Assembly (NCBI RefSeq): GCF_002081715.1
Contig: NZ_MUKP01000005.1
Coordinates: forward strand, 1 to 64,000
Length of the DNA: 64,000 bases
DNA from: Nocardia donostiensis
GTDB taxonomy: Bacteria; Actinomycetota; Actinomycetes; Mycobacteriales; Mycobacteriaceae
Direction: 5' to 3'
Made by a program: the position numbers and the translations under genes. Shown here one piece after another: positions 7,888 to 18,328 of the stretch. Each line of letters begins with the position of its first letter. The stretch's first letter is position 1. A model generated the notes under the pieces. The model worked only from the letters and a program-made list of their open reading frames with translations, made no database searches and had not been told where the DNA came from.

Positions 7888-10296
7888 TCACGCCGCGGAC
7901 GTCACACGGTAGACGTCGTAGACGCCTTCGACGTTGCGGACCACGTTCAGCAAATGCCCCAGATGTTTCGGATCGCCCATCTCGAAGGTGAACTTGCTGA
8001 TGGCGACCCGGTCACCGTGGGTGGCCACCGACGCCGACAGGATGTTGACCTTCTCATCGGCCAGCACCTTCGTCACATCCGACAGCAACCTCGTCCGGTC
8101 CAGCGCCTCGATCTGGATGGCAACCAGGAACACCGATGACGGAGACGGCGCCCATTCCACCTCGATAATGCGTTCGGGCTGCTCCCGCAGCGAATCGGCG
8201 TTGGTGCAGTCCACCCGGTGCACGCTCACCGAGCCGCCGCGGGTGACGAAACCCATGATCTCGTCACCGGGAACCGGGGTGCAGCATTTGGCCAGTTTCG
8301 CCACGGTGCCCGAGGCGCCGGGGATCAGCACGCCCGCGTCTCCGGTGACCCGCCGCTGGCGTGCCGGTGTGGTCGAGGGGGTGGAGCGTTCGGCGAGTTC
8401 GTTCTCCACGTCGCCGATTCCGCCGAGCTGGGCCATCAACCGCTGCACCACGTGGTGCGCGGATACCTGATGCTCGCCGACGGCGGTGTAGAGAGTGGAG
8501 ATATCGGTGTAGTGCAGTTCGCGGGCGACGGCGTTCATCGCGTCGACGCTCATCAGCCGCTGCAGCGGCAGCCCGACGCGGCGGACCTCCTTGTTGATCT
8601 GCTCCTTACCGCTTTCCAACGCCTCTTCGCGGCGTTCCTTGGCGAACCACTGCCGGATCTTTGCCTTGGCGCGCGGCGACACCACGAAGGTCTGCCAGTC
8701 GCGGCTCGGTCCCGCGTTCTGCGCTTTGGAGGTGAATACCTCCACGACCTCACCGTTTTCCAGCTGGCGTTCCAGTGCCACCAGGCGGCCGTTGACCCGG
8801 GCGCCGATGCAGCGGTGGCCGACCTCGGTGTGCACGGCGTAGGCGAAGTCCACCGGGGTGGATTTCTGCGGCAGCGTGATCACATCACCTTTCGGGGTGA
8901 ACACGAAGATCTCCGGCGCTTTGAGGTCGAAGCGCAGCGATTCCAGGAACTCGGCCGGATCGGCGGCCTCACGCTGCCAGTCGAGCAGTTGGCGCATCCA
9001 GGCCATATCGTCGACTTCGGCGGTGTCGGTGGAGTGTTTGCCCCGGGTCTCCTTGTACCGCCAGTGCGCCGCTATCCCGAACTCGGCGGTGCGGTGCATA
9101 TCGTGGGTACGGATCTGCACTTCCAGAGGTTTGCCGTCGGGTCCGACGACGGTGGTGTGCAGCGACTGGTAGACCCCGTACCGCGGCTGGGCGATGTAGT
9201 CCTTGAACCGGCCCGCCATCGGCTGCCACAGCGAATGCACCACACCGACCGCGGCATAGCAGTCGCGGACCTCGTCGCACAGGATGCGGATACCGACCAG
9301 GTCGTGGATATCGTCGAAGTCCTTACCCTTGACGATCATCTTCTGATAGATCGACCAGTAGTGCTTTGGACGGCCCTCGACCGTGGCAGGGATCCGGGAT
9401 GCGGCCAAGGTGTTGACGATCTCGGCCCTGACCTTGGCCAGGTAGGTGTCGCGCGAGGGTGCCCGGTCGGCGACCAGCCGCACGATCTCGTCGTACTTCT
9501 TCGGGTGCAGGATGGCGAACGCCAGGTCCTCCAGCTCCCATTTCACGGTCGCCATACCGAGGCGGTGCGCCAGCGGGGCGATGACCTCGAGGGTTTCCCT
9601 GGCCTTCTTCGCCTGCTTCTCCGGCGGCAGGAACCGCATGGTGCGCATATTGTGCAACCGGTCGGCGACCTTGATCACCAGCACCCGCGGATCGCGGGCC
9701 ATGGCGATGATCATCTTGCGGATGGTCTCGGCTTCGGCGGCCGCACCCAGGTTGACCTTGTCGAGTTTGGTGACCCCGTCCACCAGGTGCGCGACCTCGG
9801 AACCGAAATCGGCGGTCAGTTCCTCCACCGAGTAGCCGGTATCCTCCACGGTGTCGTGCAGCAGCGCGGCCACCAGCGTCGTGGTGTCCATCCCCAGTTC
9901 GGCGAGGATATTGGCCACAGCGAGCGGATGAGTGATGTAGGGATCGCCCGATTTGCGGAACTGGTGCGCATGCCTCTCGTCGGCGACGTCGAATGCCCGC
10001 TGCAGCAGGGTGAGGTTGGCTTTGGGATACAGCTCGCGGTGCACCGAGGCCAGCGGCTCCAGCACGGGCTTGACCGCCGCAATACCCCGCTGCCCGGTCA
10101 TCCGCCGCGCCAGCCGCGCCCGCACCCGTCGCGACGCCGAAGTCGGTACGGCGGCCGGTCCCGCCTGCCGCACCACATCAGGATTGGCGCCCGGCTGCGG
10201 TCGCGCGGCAGTCCCGGAAGAGCCGTTCTGCGCACCACTCGATCGCCGGGCAGGCGCCGATTGCTCGGCATTCGCCTCGTCCAGATGCTGAGTCAT
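7888..10296 (-). CDS. rel: Bifunctional (p)ppGpp synthetase/hydrolase Rel
   Basis: This 802-residue protein makes and degrades the alarmone (p)ppGpp in the stringent response. The order is: a divergent, Ala/Arg-rich N-terminal extension of about 75 residues; an HD hydrolase domain (LLHDTVEDT at 146, DRLHNMRTM further on); a synthetase domain ([19 protein letters not shown]); a TGS domain ([13 protein letters not shown]); a zinc-finger-like CC region ([12 protein letters not shown]); and a C-terminal ACT domain. Both hydrolase and synthetase motifs look intact. The ATG at 10296 has GGAGAGG upstream and is preferred over a start 45 bases further upstream. In M. tuberculosis rel lies just downstream of apt; here an ABC-F gene lies between them. 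Confidence 0.95.
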   Translation of the reverse strand: MTQHLDEANAEQSAPARRSSGAQNGSSGTAARPQPGANPDVVRQAGPAAVPTSASRRVRARLARRMTGQRGIAAVKPVLEPLASVHRELYPKANLTLLQRAFDVADERHAHQFRKSGDPYITHPLAVANILAELGMDTTTLVAALLHDTVEDTGYSVEELTADFGSEVAHLVDGVTKLDKVNLGAAAEAETIRKMIIAMARDPRVLVIKVADRLHNMRTMRFLPPEKQAKKARETLEVIAPLAHRLGMATVKWELEDLAFAILHPKKYDEIVRLVADRAPSRDTYLAKVRAEIVNTLAASRIPATVEGRPKHYWSIYQKMIVKGKDFDDIHDLVGIRILCDEVRDCYAAVGVVHSLWQPMAGRFKDYIAQPRYGVYQSLHTTVVGPDGKPLEVQIRTHDMHRTAEFGIAAHWRYKETRGKHSTDTAEVDDMAWMRQLLDWQREAADPAEFLESLRFDLKAPEIFVFTPKGDVITLPQKSTPVDFAYAVHTEVGHRCIGARVNGRLVALERQLENGEVVEVFTSKAQNAGPSRDWQTFVVSPRAKAKIRQWFAKERREEALESGKEQINKEVRRVGLPLQRLMSVDAMNAVARELHYTDISTLYTAVGEHQVSAHHVVQRLMAQLGGIGDVENELAERSTPSTTPARQRRVTGDAGVLIPGASGTVAKLAKCCTPVPGDEIMGFVTRGGSVSVHRVDCTNADSLREQPERIIEVEWAPSPSSVFLVAIQIEALDRTRLLSDVTKVLADEKVNILSASVATHGDRVAISKFTFEMGDPKHLGHLLNVVRNVEGVYDVYRVTSAA

Positions 10297-10491
10297 GCCA
10301 CCGCCTCTCCATGCCGCAGCCCGGCCGTTCCCAGACCACAACCTCCCAGAACACCAACTCTAGCCCCCCAGCACAGTCGGAGAGCCCCGACCGTACCGCC
10401 TGACCGGCCCCCTTGTATCGACAACGCCAGGACAGGCCCCCAGCTTCCCGAGTCCGCACACCGCGCCGGCCGCACACGTGATGCTCCGGCC

Positions 10492-12090
10492 TCATCCTCC
10501 CGGGGCGCTACTGCTTTCGGTGAGCCCCTCGGCTGTCAGCTCCAGGTGGCGGGTCACACCGATCTCGTCGAGGAACCGCGGGTCGTGGCTCACCACGAGC
10601 AGTGCGCCTTCGTAGCCTGCGAGAGCCTGGGTGAGGTGGCCGAGGCTGGGGAGGTCGAGGTTGTTGGTGGGTTCGTCGAGCAGGAGCAGTTTCGGTGCGG
10701 GTTCGGCGAGCAGCAGCACCGCGAGGGCGGCGCGCAGGCGTTCGCCGCCGGACAGGGCCGAGGCGGGGATATCAGCGTCGGTGCCGCGGAACAGGAAGCG
10801 GGCGAGGCGGGCGCGGATGTGTTCGGCATCGGCGTGCGGAGCGGCGGCCGCGACATTGTCGAAGACCGACAGATTGTCGTCGAAGATGTCGAGTCGTTGC
10901 GGCAGCATCCGCCACGGCACCTGCGGCGGCTCGGCAGCGATCCGCCGCAGCAGGGTGGTTTTGCCTGCGCCGTTGCGGCCGGTGAGGGCGATCCGTTCGG
11001 GGCCGTTCACCGCCAGGGTGATCGTCGGGCCACAGGCCAGGGTGACCTCATTCAATTCGATGACCTCTTGACCCGGATACAGGCGGGTATCGGGTAGGTC
11101 GATACGGACTTCCCGGTCGTCCCGCACCAGCTGTTCGGCCTGGCGCAGCTGTTCGGTGGCGGTGTCGAGTTTCTGGATGTGGTTGTTACGCAGTTTCCCG
11201 GCCGATACCTCAGCCTGGCGTTTACGCAGACCCATCACGATCTTGGGTTCCCGTTTGTTCTCGGCCATCTTCTTGCCGTAGCGCTGGCGCCGGTCCAGTT
11301 TGATCCGCGCCTCGACGAGTTCTTTGGCCTGTTTACGCATATCGGCGCGGGCGTCGCGGACCGCGGAGCGGGCAGCCTGCTGTTCGGTATCGATGATCTG
11401 CTCGTAATCGGTGTAGTTGCCGCCGAAGATCCGCAGCCGCGCGTCGCGGAGTTCGGCGATAGCGCTCATACGCTCGAGCAGTTCCCGGTCATGACTGACG
11501 ACGACAGCGGTGCCATTGAACTGACCGAGCACCTCGTAGAGGCGGCCGCGCGCGCGGCGATCCAGGTTGTTGGTCGGTTCGTCCAGCAGCAGCACTTCCG
11601 GTTCGCGCAGCAGTTCGGCGACCAGACCGAACAGCACCGTTTCGCCGCCGGACAAGGTTTCCAGCCTGCGGTCGAGCTGGTCGACCGAGTCCGCGAGGTA
11701 GTCCAGCCCGAGCCTACCCAGCAGCGCGATGGCGTGCTCTTCGACATCCCATTGCGTGCCGACGATGTCGAAATCGCTCTCGGTCCCCGCGCCGGATTCG
11801 ATGCGGTGCAGTGCTTGCCGCACTTCGGAGATACCGAGTACCTCGTCGACCCGTTTGCCCGTGCCGAGCCCGAGATCCTGGCGCAGATACCCGAGCGTCC
11901 CGGTGACACTCACCGATCCGCGGGCGGGCGCGAGTTCGCAGGCAACGATCCGTAGCAGGGTCGATTTCCCGGCGCCGTTGCTGCCGACCAACCCGATATG
12001 GCCAGGCCCGAGGACGGCATCGAGTCCAGCGAAGACCTGGGTCCCGTCGGCCCAGGAGAAGCACAGATCGGAAAAAGAAATGGTGGCCAC
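10492..12090 (-). CDS. ABC-F family ATPase (ribosome-associated, antibiotic-resistance type)
   Basis: This 532-residue soluble protein has two ABC ATPase domains and no membrane segment. Domain 1 has Walker A GSNGAGKST, signature LSGGE and Walker B LLLDEPTNNLD. Domain 2 has GRNGAGKTT, LSGGE and LLLDEPTNNLD. A charged, helical linker rich in K, R, E and Q (RKQAKELVEARIKLDRRQRY) separates them, as in ABC-F proteins that act on the ribosome. Members protect ribosomes from antibiotics or act as translation factors; which applies cannot be told from sequence. The GTG start at 12090 follows GGGCGG. It separates rel from apt, an arrangement unlike mycobacteria, so it may be an insertion. See the promoter entry for likely control. 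Confidence 0.88.
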   Translation of the reverse strand: MATISFSDLCFSWADGTQVFAGLDAVLGPGHIGLVGSNGAGKSTLLRIVACELAPARGSVSVTGTLGYLRQDLGLGTGKRVDEVLGISEVRQALHRIESGAGTESDFDIVGTQWDVEEHAIALLGRLGLDYLADSVDQLDRRLETLSGGETVLFGLVAELLREPEVLLLDEPTNNLDRRARGRLYEVLGQFNGTAVVVSHDRELLERMSAIAELRDARLRIFGGNYTDYEQIIDTEQQAARSAVRDARADMRKQAKELVEARIKLDRRQRYGKKMAENKREPKIVMGLRKRQAEVSAGKLRNNHIQKLDTATEQLRQAEQLVRDDREVRIDLPDTRLYPGQEVIELNEVTLACGPTITLAVNGPERIALTGRNGAGKTTLLRRIAAEPPQVPWRMLPQRLDIFDDNLSVFDNVAAAAPHADAEHIRARLARFLFRGTDADIPASALSGGERLRAALAVLLLAEPAPKLLLLDEPTNNLDLPSLGHLTQALAGYEGALLVVSHDPRFLDEIGVTRHLELTAEGLTESSSAPGG

Positions 12091-12159
12091 GGCCTACCGC
12101 CCTTCAGAGGTTGCGAACCGAACGCGGCGCACACTGCGCGGGCCGCACGAACGACTACC

Positions 12160-12198
12160 TCATGAGAGCAACGGCGGGACTCCGATCAACGGGGACAA
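12160..12198 (-). CDS. Possible 12-codon leader peptide upstream of the ABC-F gene
   Basis: A TTG-initiated minus-strand frame of 12 codons (predicted MSPLIGVPPLLS) begins a few bases after the predicted transcription start and ends about 70 bases before the ABC-F gene. Leader peptides that stall ribosomes control many ABC-F resistance genes. There is no ribosome-binding site and TTG leaderless starts are uncommon, so support is weak. Confidence 0.2.
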   Translation of the reverse strand: MSPLIGVPPLLS

Positions 12199-12208
12199 GA
12201 ACCCGACC

Positions 12209-12247
12209 AGAATAACCACCCGGCCGGGCGAATGCCAGTCTTTTTTT
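12209..12247 (-). promoter_or_regulatory. Predicted promoter of the ABC-F gene with A-tract upstream of -35
   Basis: On the minus strand a run of seven A (12241-12247) is followed two bases later by a -35-like CTGGCA (12233-12238), an 18-base spacer and a -10 TATTCT (12209-12214). An A/T tract touching the -35 box is the hallmark of WhiB7-dependent promoters of intrinsic antibiotic-resistance genes in mycobacteria and relatives. The match is by pattern only. Confidence 0.45.
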
Positions 12248-12258
12248 GCGAGCTGGGA

Positions 12259-12837
12259 TCAGACGGTGACGATGGAGGTCACCGGATATGCGCCCTGCCG
12301 TTCCCTGCCGCCGAGCGCGGCGAGTTCGAGGACGACGGCCGCGGCGACGACCTGCGATCCGGCCATGGAGAACAAGTCGGCGGCCGCGGCCAGGGTACCG
12401 CCGGTGGCCAGGACATCATCGAGCAGCAGAACCCGGCGCCCCTGCAACTCGATCCCGTCGGCAGGCACCTCCAGAGCGGCGGTGCCGTATTCGAGATGGT
12501 ATTCGCGGCTGACCACCGGCGGCGGCAGCTTGCCGCGTTTACGGACGGCCACGACACCGGTGCCGAGCGTGACGGCGACACCGGCACCGAGGAGGAAACC
12601 GCGGGCGTCCACTCCGGCGACGAGATCCACATCGGGCGCCAGCGCCGCCAGGCATTCGACGACGGTGCGGAACCCCTCCGGGTCGGCGAAGACCGGGGTG
12701 AGGTCGGCGAAACGGACACCGGGCTCGGGGAAGTCATCGCTCCACCTGGTGAGACGTTCGACCAGTTCGGCGGCCTTGCTGCTCCGCTCGGCGACTGCGT
12801 CGTCGGATTCGATCGCAGCGTGCTTACTCATCGACAC
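12259..12837 (-). CDS. apt: Adenine phosphoribosyltransferase
   Basis: This 192-residue enzyme converts adenine plus PRPP to AMP (purine salvage). The PRPP-binding motif VLLLDDVLATGGTLAAA is at about residues 136-152, and the Apt-typical FPEPGVRFADLTPVF and VDARGFLLG segments are present. The N-terminus is about 15 residues longer than in many bacterial Apt; a second ATG two codons in is an alternative start. It lies in the secD-secF-lipoprotein-apt-rel order known from mycobacteria. Confidence 0.93.
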   Translation of the reverse strand: MSMSKHAAIESDDAVAERSSKAAELVERLTRWSDDFPEPGVRFADLTPVFADPEGFRTVVECLAALAPDVDLVAGVDARGFLLGAGVAVTLGTGVVAVRKRGKLPPPVVSREYHLEYGTAALEVPADGIELQGRRVLLLDDVLATGGTLAAAADLFSMAGSQVVAAAVVLELAALGGRERQGAYPVTSIVTV

Positions 12838-12868
12838 CTCTCCCTGGTCACAACACCCACAACACCTG

Positions 12869-14584
12869 TTACCGCGTCAGCACCCACCTGTCCATGTTCC
12901 AGCCTGTTCCGGCCTTGGTGGGGCCCGCGATACCGTTCTGCAAACCGGCGCCGAAGGCGATGGTGCGCGGGGTGGCGAACAACGGAATGCTCGGCATCTG
13001 CGACCACAGCAGGTTCTCGGCCTCGGTGAGCAGATTCAGCACTGCGACCGAGTTGTCGTCGGCCGCAAGCTGATCGGTGATCGCATCGTAGCGGCCGTTA
13101 CCGAAACGCCCGAAATTCAGCCCGCTACCGGTCCGCAACGCACTGGTCGCGGCCACACCGGACAGTGAACCGGCCGGCCCTGGGGCGCCCGCGGTACTGC
13201 CGAGCACGGCATCGACCTTGCCCTCGGTGAGCCGGGCGGGGGTGAAATCAGGGGAGCCCGCATCGACCACGGTGATACCTGCGGATTTGCAGGAGTCCGC
13301 GATCATTGCGACCGTTTCGGCTCGGCGCGTATCGGGGCCGAGGTAGCCGATGCGGACCGTGGCGTCGGGCACTCCCTCTGCGTCCAGGGCGGCACTGGCG
13401 TTGATCGCGTTCGGGGTGCGATACCGGTCGGCGGTACCCGCGACGGCCGGATAGAACAGGGAATCTTGCTGCACTATCCGGGCATTCGCCGGGCCGGAGC
13501 CCAAGCCGTGCTCGGGCGCTTCGTCGACCTTGCCGAGTTGGTCGAACAGTTCCTGCCTTGGCACGCAGAGCGCGAAGGCGCGCCGCGTCTGCACCGAACC
13601 GAACACTCCGCCGGTACCGAGCACCAGCTGCTCCACTCCGCGACTGGGCACCTGCCGGACGCCGTAGCCGTCCAGGTTCAGGTCGGCGATCGAACCGGCA
13701 CCGATATCGATGACCCCGACAGCGCCCTCCCTGATCTTGGCAGCCAGATCGGTGGTCTTGGGCCACACGACGATGCGCCCGGTTTCGGGCTTGTTGCCCC
13801 ACCAGCGCTCGTTGGCGACCAGCACCAGACCATCCTCGGCGGTGTAGGAGTCGATCCGGTACGGCCCCGACGACGGCAGCAAACTCAGGTCCAGCTCGCC
13901 AGGGGCCAGGGTCCAGCCGGTATTCCAGAAGCCGGCCAGGCGTTTCACCGCGGCCAGAGCGCCGGATTGCACGGCGGAGACCACATCGGGCACGTCCGCC
14001 GCCTGGGCGGCGATATGCGCTGGCATGAGCTCGCCCGCGGCGAACAGGGTGCGCCAATTCAGATAGCGATGCCCAGGACGGAACACCACGGTCGCGTCCT
14101 TGGAGCCGGATTGGCATTCCACCCGCTCGATGTCCTCGTAACCGGCGGTACTCGCGGTGTCGAACATGGGCGCCATACCGTCCGGGCCGGGTTCGGTGAA
14201 GCGCCCGCTGCGCGCCGCCCAGGTGAACACCAGATCGTCGCAGGAGGTCGGCACCCCGTCGGAGTAGACGCCGTCGGGGTTGAGCCGGTATTGGATGGTC
14301 TGCGCCTCGCCCGGGACCTCTTTCGCGGTGCCCACATCGGTGTCGGCGACCTGTTGTCCGTCGGGTCCGGTGTAGAAGAACCCGGGAAGCACCCGGCCGA
14401 ACACCGCAGCGGCACCGCCTGCGGCGCCCCGGGCGCTACCGGCGTTGTAACTGGTGATCGCAACGTCGACGGCGTAACCGATCGACGGCACCTGATCCTT
14501 GCTGGAGCATCCGGCCGCCAGCCCGGCGGCCGCCGCGGCCGCCGCCATCGTCGCGACGAGGCGGCGCATCCGTGGCTGTCGCAT
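12869..14584 (-). CDS. Solute-binding lipoprotein, peptide/nickel ABC transporter family 5
   Basis: This 571-residue protein has an Ala-rich signal sequence and lipobox LAAGCSS (Cys26), so it is a surface lipoprotein. The body follows the family 5 extracellular solute-binding protein pattern: early GYAVDVAITSYNAG, the DGVYSDGVPTSCDDLVFTWAA segment and a late region listing alternative outcomes (PSIPLFATPRTIAF). Family 5 proteins bind oligopeptides or similar ligands. No permease or ATPase gene is adjacent, so the partner is unknown. The equivalent position in M. tuberculosis holds the lipoprotein Rv2585c, next to secF. Confidence 0.85.
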   Translation of the reverse strand: MRQPRMRRLVATMAAAAAAAGLAAGCSSKDQVPSIGYAVDVAITSYNAGSARGAAGGAAAVFGRVLPGFFYTGPDGQQVADTDVGTAKEVPGEAQTIQYRLNPDGVYSDGVPTSCDDLVFTWAARSGRFTEPGPDGMAPMFDTASTAGYEDIERVECQSGSKDATVVFRPGHRYLNWRTLFAAGELMPAHIAAQAADVPDVVSAVQSGALAAVKRLAGFWNTGWTLAPGELDLSLLPSSGPYRIDSYTAEDGLVLVANERWWGNKPETGRIVVWPKTTDLAAKIREGAVGVIDIGAGSIADLNLDGYGVRQVPSRGVEQLVLGTGGVFGSVQTRRAFALCVPRQELFDQLGKVDEAPEHGLGSGPANARIVQQDSLFYPAVAGTADRYRTPNAINASAALDAEGVPDATVRIGYLGPDTRRAETVAMIADSCKSAGITVVDAGSPDFTPARLTEGKVDAVLGSTAGAPGPAGSLSGVAATSALRTGSGLNFGRFGNGRYDAITDQLAADDNSVAVLNLLTEAENLLWSQMPSIPLFATPRTIAFGAGLQNGIAGPTKAGTGWNMDRWVLTR

Positions 14585-14603
14585 GAAACGAACCCCCTAA
14601 AGG

Positions 14604-15818
14604 TCAGTGCCGCTTCTTGTGCCGTTTCCCGCTGGGCCTGGCCCCGGGACGGGGACTATTGTCCCCTGCCCGTCGCGTACCGCCGGGTATTTGCCCGCCC
14701 GGAGTGGGCTCCGCGCGCCGCCGTGGCGCGGCCCCTGCCCTCGGGCCGGTCGCATCGGCACGTTTGGCGAGGACCTTCTTGGTGTGCGCGGCGACCGGAC
14801 CCCAGCGTTCCTTCAGCGAGACCAGGACCGGTGTGGCGAAGAAGATCGACGAGTAGATACCGACAACCAGGCCGACCAGCTGGATCAGCGCCAGATCCTG
14901 CAGGGTGCCGACGCCGAGCATCCATACCGCGATCACCATCAGGCCGATAATGGGCAGCGCGCCGATCAGCGCGGTGTTGATCGACCGCATGAGCGTCTGG
15001 TTGACCGCCAGGTTGGCCTGTTCGGCGTAGGTGCGGCGGGTCAGGTGCAGCACACCGTGGGTGTTCTCCTCGACCTTGTCGAAAACGACCACCGAGTCGT
15101 ACAGCGAGAAACCGAGGATGGTCAGCATGCCGATGACGGTCGCCGGCGTGACCTCGAACCCGACCAGCGAATACACCCCTGCCGTGACGACCAGGTCGAA
15201 ACCGAGTGAGGCGAGTGCGGCGAGCGCCATATCGCGTTCGTAGCGGACGGTGATGTAGATGGTGACCAGTACCAGGAACACCGCCAGCGCGATCAGGGCC
15301 TGCCGGGTGATCTGGCCGCCCCAGGTTTCGCTGACGTCAGAGGTGCTGATCGCATTGCGGCTGGGCTCGCCGTTGTCACCGACCGGCTGGAACCGATCGA
15401 ACAGCGCGCTCTGCAGTGCTTCGACCTGGGTCTGGTCCAGTGCCTCGGAGCGGATCATGATCGTCGCGGTGTCACCGGAGCCGACGGTCTGTACCGACTC
15501 GGGGTCGTCGCCGATCGCCTCGTGGTAAACGGCTTCCACCTCGCTGGTGGTCGCCGAACCAGCAGGGAACTGGATCCGGGAACCGCCGACGAAATCGATG
15601 CCGAGGGTGAATCCGCGCAGCAGCATGCTGGCCAGACAGATCAGCACGATCACCGCGGTCACCGCGTACCACAGGCGGCGTTTGCCGATGACGTCGATCA
15701 CGCCGGTGCCGGTGTAGAGCCGGTTCATCCAGCCGTGCTGCGGCGGTGGGGCGGAACGGCGCGGCGGAGTGGGCCGCTTGTCCAGCGAATGCGTTACGGG
15801 GCTGTTCATCGTCGTCAC
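14604..15818 (-). CDS. secF: Protein translocase subunit SecF
   Basis: This 404-residue membrane protein works with SecD to drive the late steps of Sec-dependent export using the proton gradient. It has the first membrane segment, the exported domain starting [16 protein letters not shown], and the five-helix RND-like block including [18 protein letters not shown] basic, Pro/Arg-rich C-terminal tail ending KRHKKRH is typical of actinobacterial SecF. Its ATG overlaps the secD stop by four bases. Confidence 0.95.
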   Translation of the reverse strand: MTTMNSPVTHSLDKRPTPPRRSAPPPQHGWMNRLYTGTGVIDVIGKRRLWYAVTAVIVLICLASMLLRGFTLGIDFVGGSRIQFPAGSATTSEVEAVYHEAIGDDPESVQTVGSGDTATIMIRSEALDQTQVEALQSALFDRFQPVGDNGEPSRNAISTSDVSETWGGQITRQALIALAVFLVLVTIYITVRYERDMALAALASLGFDLVVTAGVYSLVGFEVTPATVIGMLTILGFSLYDSVVVFDKVEENTHGVLHLTRRTYAEQANLAVNQTLMRSINTALIGALPIIGLMVIAVWMLGVGTLQDLALIQLVGLVVGIYSSIFFATPVLVSLKERWGPVAAHTKKVLAKRADATGPRAGAAPRRRAEPTPGGQIPGGTRRAGDNSPRPGARPSGKRHKKRH

Positions 15819-17500
15819 GCCTTCCCGACCGCGGCCTCGGCCGCTTTGCGTTCACGGGCGAACTGCTGGACCGCACCCAACCCGTTCACCGACGGTTTGC
15901 CCCAGAAGACCGACCGCGAGGCCAGCAGTACCAGCGGGGCGGTCACCAGGAACACCACCACCACGTCGAGGATGGTGGTCAAGCCGAGGGTGAACGCGAA
16001 ACCGCGGACCTGCCCGATGGCCAATACGTACAGTACGGCTGCGGCGATGAAGCTCACCGCGTTACCGGAGAGGATGGTGCGCCGCGCCCTGGCCCAGCCG
16101 CGCGGCACCGCGGAACGGAAGCTGCGGCCTTCCCGGATCTCGTCCTTGATGCGTTCGAAGAACACCACGAACGAGTCGGCGGTCATACCGATACCGATAA
16201 TCAGACCGGCAATACCGGCCAGGTCAAGGGTGAAGCCGATCCATCGGCCGAGCAGCACCATGATGCCGTAGACCGCGACCCCGGAAGCGATCAGCGACAA
16301 GCCGGTGAGCAGCCCGAGCATCCGGTAGTAGAGCAGGCAGTACAGCAATGTCACGGCCAGGCCGACCGCGCCCGCGATCAGGCCGGCACGCAGCGAGGAC
16401 AGGCCGAGGGTCGCAGAGACGGTTTCGGCTTCCGAGGTCTGGAACGACAGCGGCAACGAACCGTATTTGAGGGTGTTTGCCAGCTCTTTGGCGCTGTCGG
16501 CGGTGAAGTTGCCCGAGATCTGGGTGCGTCCGCCCTGCTGCGGGCCCTGCTGCACGACCGGGGCGCTGACAACCTCGGAGTCGAGCACGAAGGCGACACG
16601 CTTGTACAGGTATTCACCGGTGAGCGCGGCCCAGGCGTCGCTGCCGCCGGACTTGAATTCGAGGTTGACCTCATGCCGCGCCTGCTGCGGGTTGAGCCCG
16701 GAGGTGGCGTCGGCGATCTCCTGGCCGTCGATCCGGCTCGGGGCGAGCAGGAACACCTCGGTGCCGTCGGTGGAGCAGGTGACAAGCGGCAGTGCCGGGT
16801 CGTCGTTACCGGCCAGCGGGTCGGCGCCGGAGCAGTCCATCGCGGCCATGGCGGCCTGCTGTGTGGCCGGGTCCGTGCTCTGCCGGGTGGCCTTGGCCGC
16901 GGCGATTTCCTGCTGCGCCTGTTCCTGCGGGCTCAGGTCCCCGCCCGCGGGCTCGTCGCCCGGGGCGGGCGGTTCGGACGGCGGAGCCTGCGCCGGGAAC
17001 ACGCGCTGCTGCGGGGCAGGAGCCTGCTCGGCCGGGGTGTCGCCAGGAGCGGGCTGCGGGGACTCCGGCGCGGGGGCAGGGTTCTGCGGCGCCTGGGGGG
17101 TCTGCGGTGCGGCCTGCCCGGCTGGGACTGCCTGCAGCACCGGCCGGATATAGAGCTTGGCGGTGGTGGCCAGGGTGCGCGCCTGCTGGCTGTCGTCGCC
17201 GGGCACCGTGATCACCAGGTTGTCGCCATCGATGACGACCTCGGAGCCGGAGACACCCAGACCGTTGACGCGGTTCTCGATGATCTGCTGCGCCTTCGCC
17301 AGGCTGTCCTGACTCGGTTTGTTCCCGTCGGGGGTGCGGGCGGTCAGCGTGACCCGGGTACCACCCTGTAGGTCGATGCCGAGTTTGGGGGTCGGTGATT
17401 TGTCACCGGTGAAGAACACCAGCGCGTAGATCGCGGCCACCAGCACGCCGAAAAGGGCGAGCCAGCGGAGTTGATGCGCCGATCCCTGGGAAGGTGGCAC
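15815..17500 (-). CDS. secD: Protein translocase subunit SecD
   Basis: This 561-residue partner of SecF has an N-terminal helix, then [18 protein letters not shown], an exported P1 domain and a C-terminal six-helix RND block ([19 protein letters not shown]). Within the exported domain, about residues 135-215, lies an insertion of low complexity rich in Pro, Ala, Gln and Glu. Such Pro-rich insertions are common in mycolata SecD and probably form a flexible linker. Overlap with secF by four bases implies coupled translation. Confidence 0.95.
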   Translation of the reverse strand: MPPSQGSAHQLRWLALFGVLVAAIYALVFFTGDKSPTPKLGIDLQGGTRVTLTARTPDGNKPSQDSLAKAQQIIENRVNGLGVSGSEVVIDGDNLVITVPGDDSQQARTLATTAKLYIRPVLQAVPAGQAAPQTPQAPQNPAPAPESPQPAPGDTPAEQAPAPQQRVFPAQAPPSEPPAPGDEPAGGDLSPQEQAQQEIAAAKATRQSTDPATQQAAMAAMDCSGADPLAGNDDPALPLVTCSTDGTEVFLLAPSRIDGQEIADATSGLNPQQARHEVNLEFKSGGSDAWAALTGEYLYKRVAFVLDSEVVSAPVVQQGPQQGGRTQISGNFTADSAKELANTLKYGSLPLSFQTSEAETVSATLGLSSLRAGLIAGAVGLAVTLLYCLLYYRMLGLLTGLSLIASGVAVYGIMVLLGRWIGFTLDLAGIAGLIIGIGMTADSFVVFFERIKDEIREGRSFRSAVPRGWARARRTILSGNAVSFIAAAVLYVLAIGQVRGFAFTLGLTTILDVVVVFLVTAPLVLLASRSVFWGKPSVNGLGAVQQFARERKAAEAAVGKA

Positions 17501-17604
17501 AGTACGTCATCTCCTAGGCGGAAGTCGAGGTGGAACTGGCGGGGCACACGTCGACGCCGCCGGACACCTCGAGAAGGGCGGCCTCCGGCGGGCGGATCGT
17601 GCGA

Positions 17605-17961
17605 TCAGTCCTTGGTCAGCCGGGTCTCGGTCTGCTCGGCGGTTTCCTCGGCGACACCGTTGTCGGTCGTCTCGCCGGTGGTCTCGTCGGTCGTCACGTC
17701 GTCGTCGGTGCGGACCTCGCGGATCGCCTGACGCAGCCAGGTGGTGACGACGTCTTCGGCGATCTCGAGGTCGACCGTCGTATCGTCGGCCTCGACCACG
17801 GTGCCGTACAGCCCGGACGTGGTGATGACCTGGTCGCCGACCTTCAGGCTGTCCTGCATGGTGGCGATCTTCTCGGCTTCGCGTTTCTGACGGCGAACCC
17901 CGAGGAACATCGGCACGAGCAGGGCTACCAGAATCAGCGGAAACAGCAGGTCCAGTGTCAA
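17605..17961 (-). CDS. yajC: Preprotein translocase accessory subunit YajC
   Basis: This 118-residue protein has one N-terminal transmembrane helix (LLFPLILVALLVPMFLG), then RRQKREAEKIATMQDSLKVGDQV and a small beta domain (TTSGLYGTVVEADDTTVDLEI) typical of YajC. It forms the SecDF-YajC complex. The C-terminal third is acidic and Thr-rich, so longer than Escherichia coli YajC. It is first in the yajC-secD-secF order, with a gap of about 100 bases before secD. Confidence 0.93.
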   Translation of the reverse strand: MTLDLLFPLILVALLVPMFLGVRRQKREAEKIATMQDSLKVGDQVITTSGLYGTVVEADDTTVDLEIAEDVVTTWLRQAIREVRTDDDVTTDETTGETTDNGVAEETAEQTETRLTKD

Positions 17962-18016
17962 GGTCAGTCCCTAGTCTCTGATGGGATATGGACAGGTACC
18001 CACACAGTCTGCCAGC

Positions 18017-18305
18017 TCAGGTCACTGGCCACGCACCCGCACACCCCGACGGCCCGCGGTCCGGGCCGCGGGTACCGGGCCAGGCGATCTTGCCGTAGGT
18101 GTCATCGTCGAGCAGGAAGCTCTTCGCTTCCCGGTGCGCGTTGATCGTGCTGGTCGGCCGCAGCAGCGCTCGAGCCAACGCTATCCGCTGAGCCCAGCTT
18201 GCGAGTCACCCGGCCCAGGAATTCGGCATCGGCCGCTGCGGTGACCTCGAAGGTGGTCGCGCCACGCCAGAACATCGCACCGATCACCATCAGCGCCTCC
18301 AGCAT
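18017..18305 (-). pseudogene. Probable frameshifted short gene of unknown function
   Basis: From the ATG at 18305 a frame encodes MLEALMVIGAMFWRG and goes on to EFLGRVTRKLG. It then loses protein-like character near 18190. In another frame the sequence continues as QRIALARALLRP, then INAHREAKSFLLDDDTYG and IAWPG, to a TGA at 18017. Joined by a one-base change, the two parts give about 95 residues that look like one protein. I do not recognise the family. It may be a true frameshift, a sequencing error or chance. Confidence 0.4.
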
Positions 18306-18328
18306 GCTGGCCCTGACAGAATGTCGCC

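Noticed and set aside
8218..11097. A 959-codon plus-strand open frame across rel and the ABC-F gene
   Set aside because: Mirror frame of two well-defined genes; no motifs and no ribosome-binding site.
15746..17371. A 541-codon plus-strand frame across secD
   Set aside because: Antisense to secD; composition and motifs do not support a gene.
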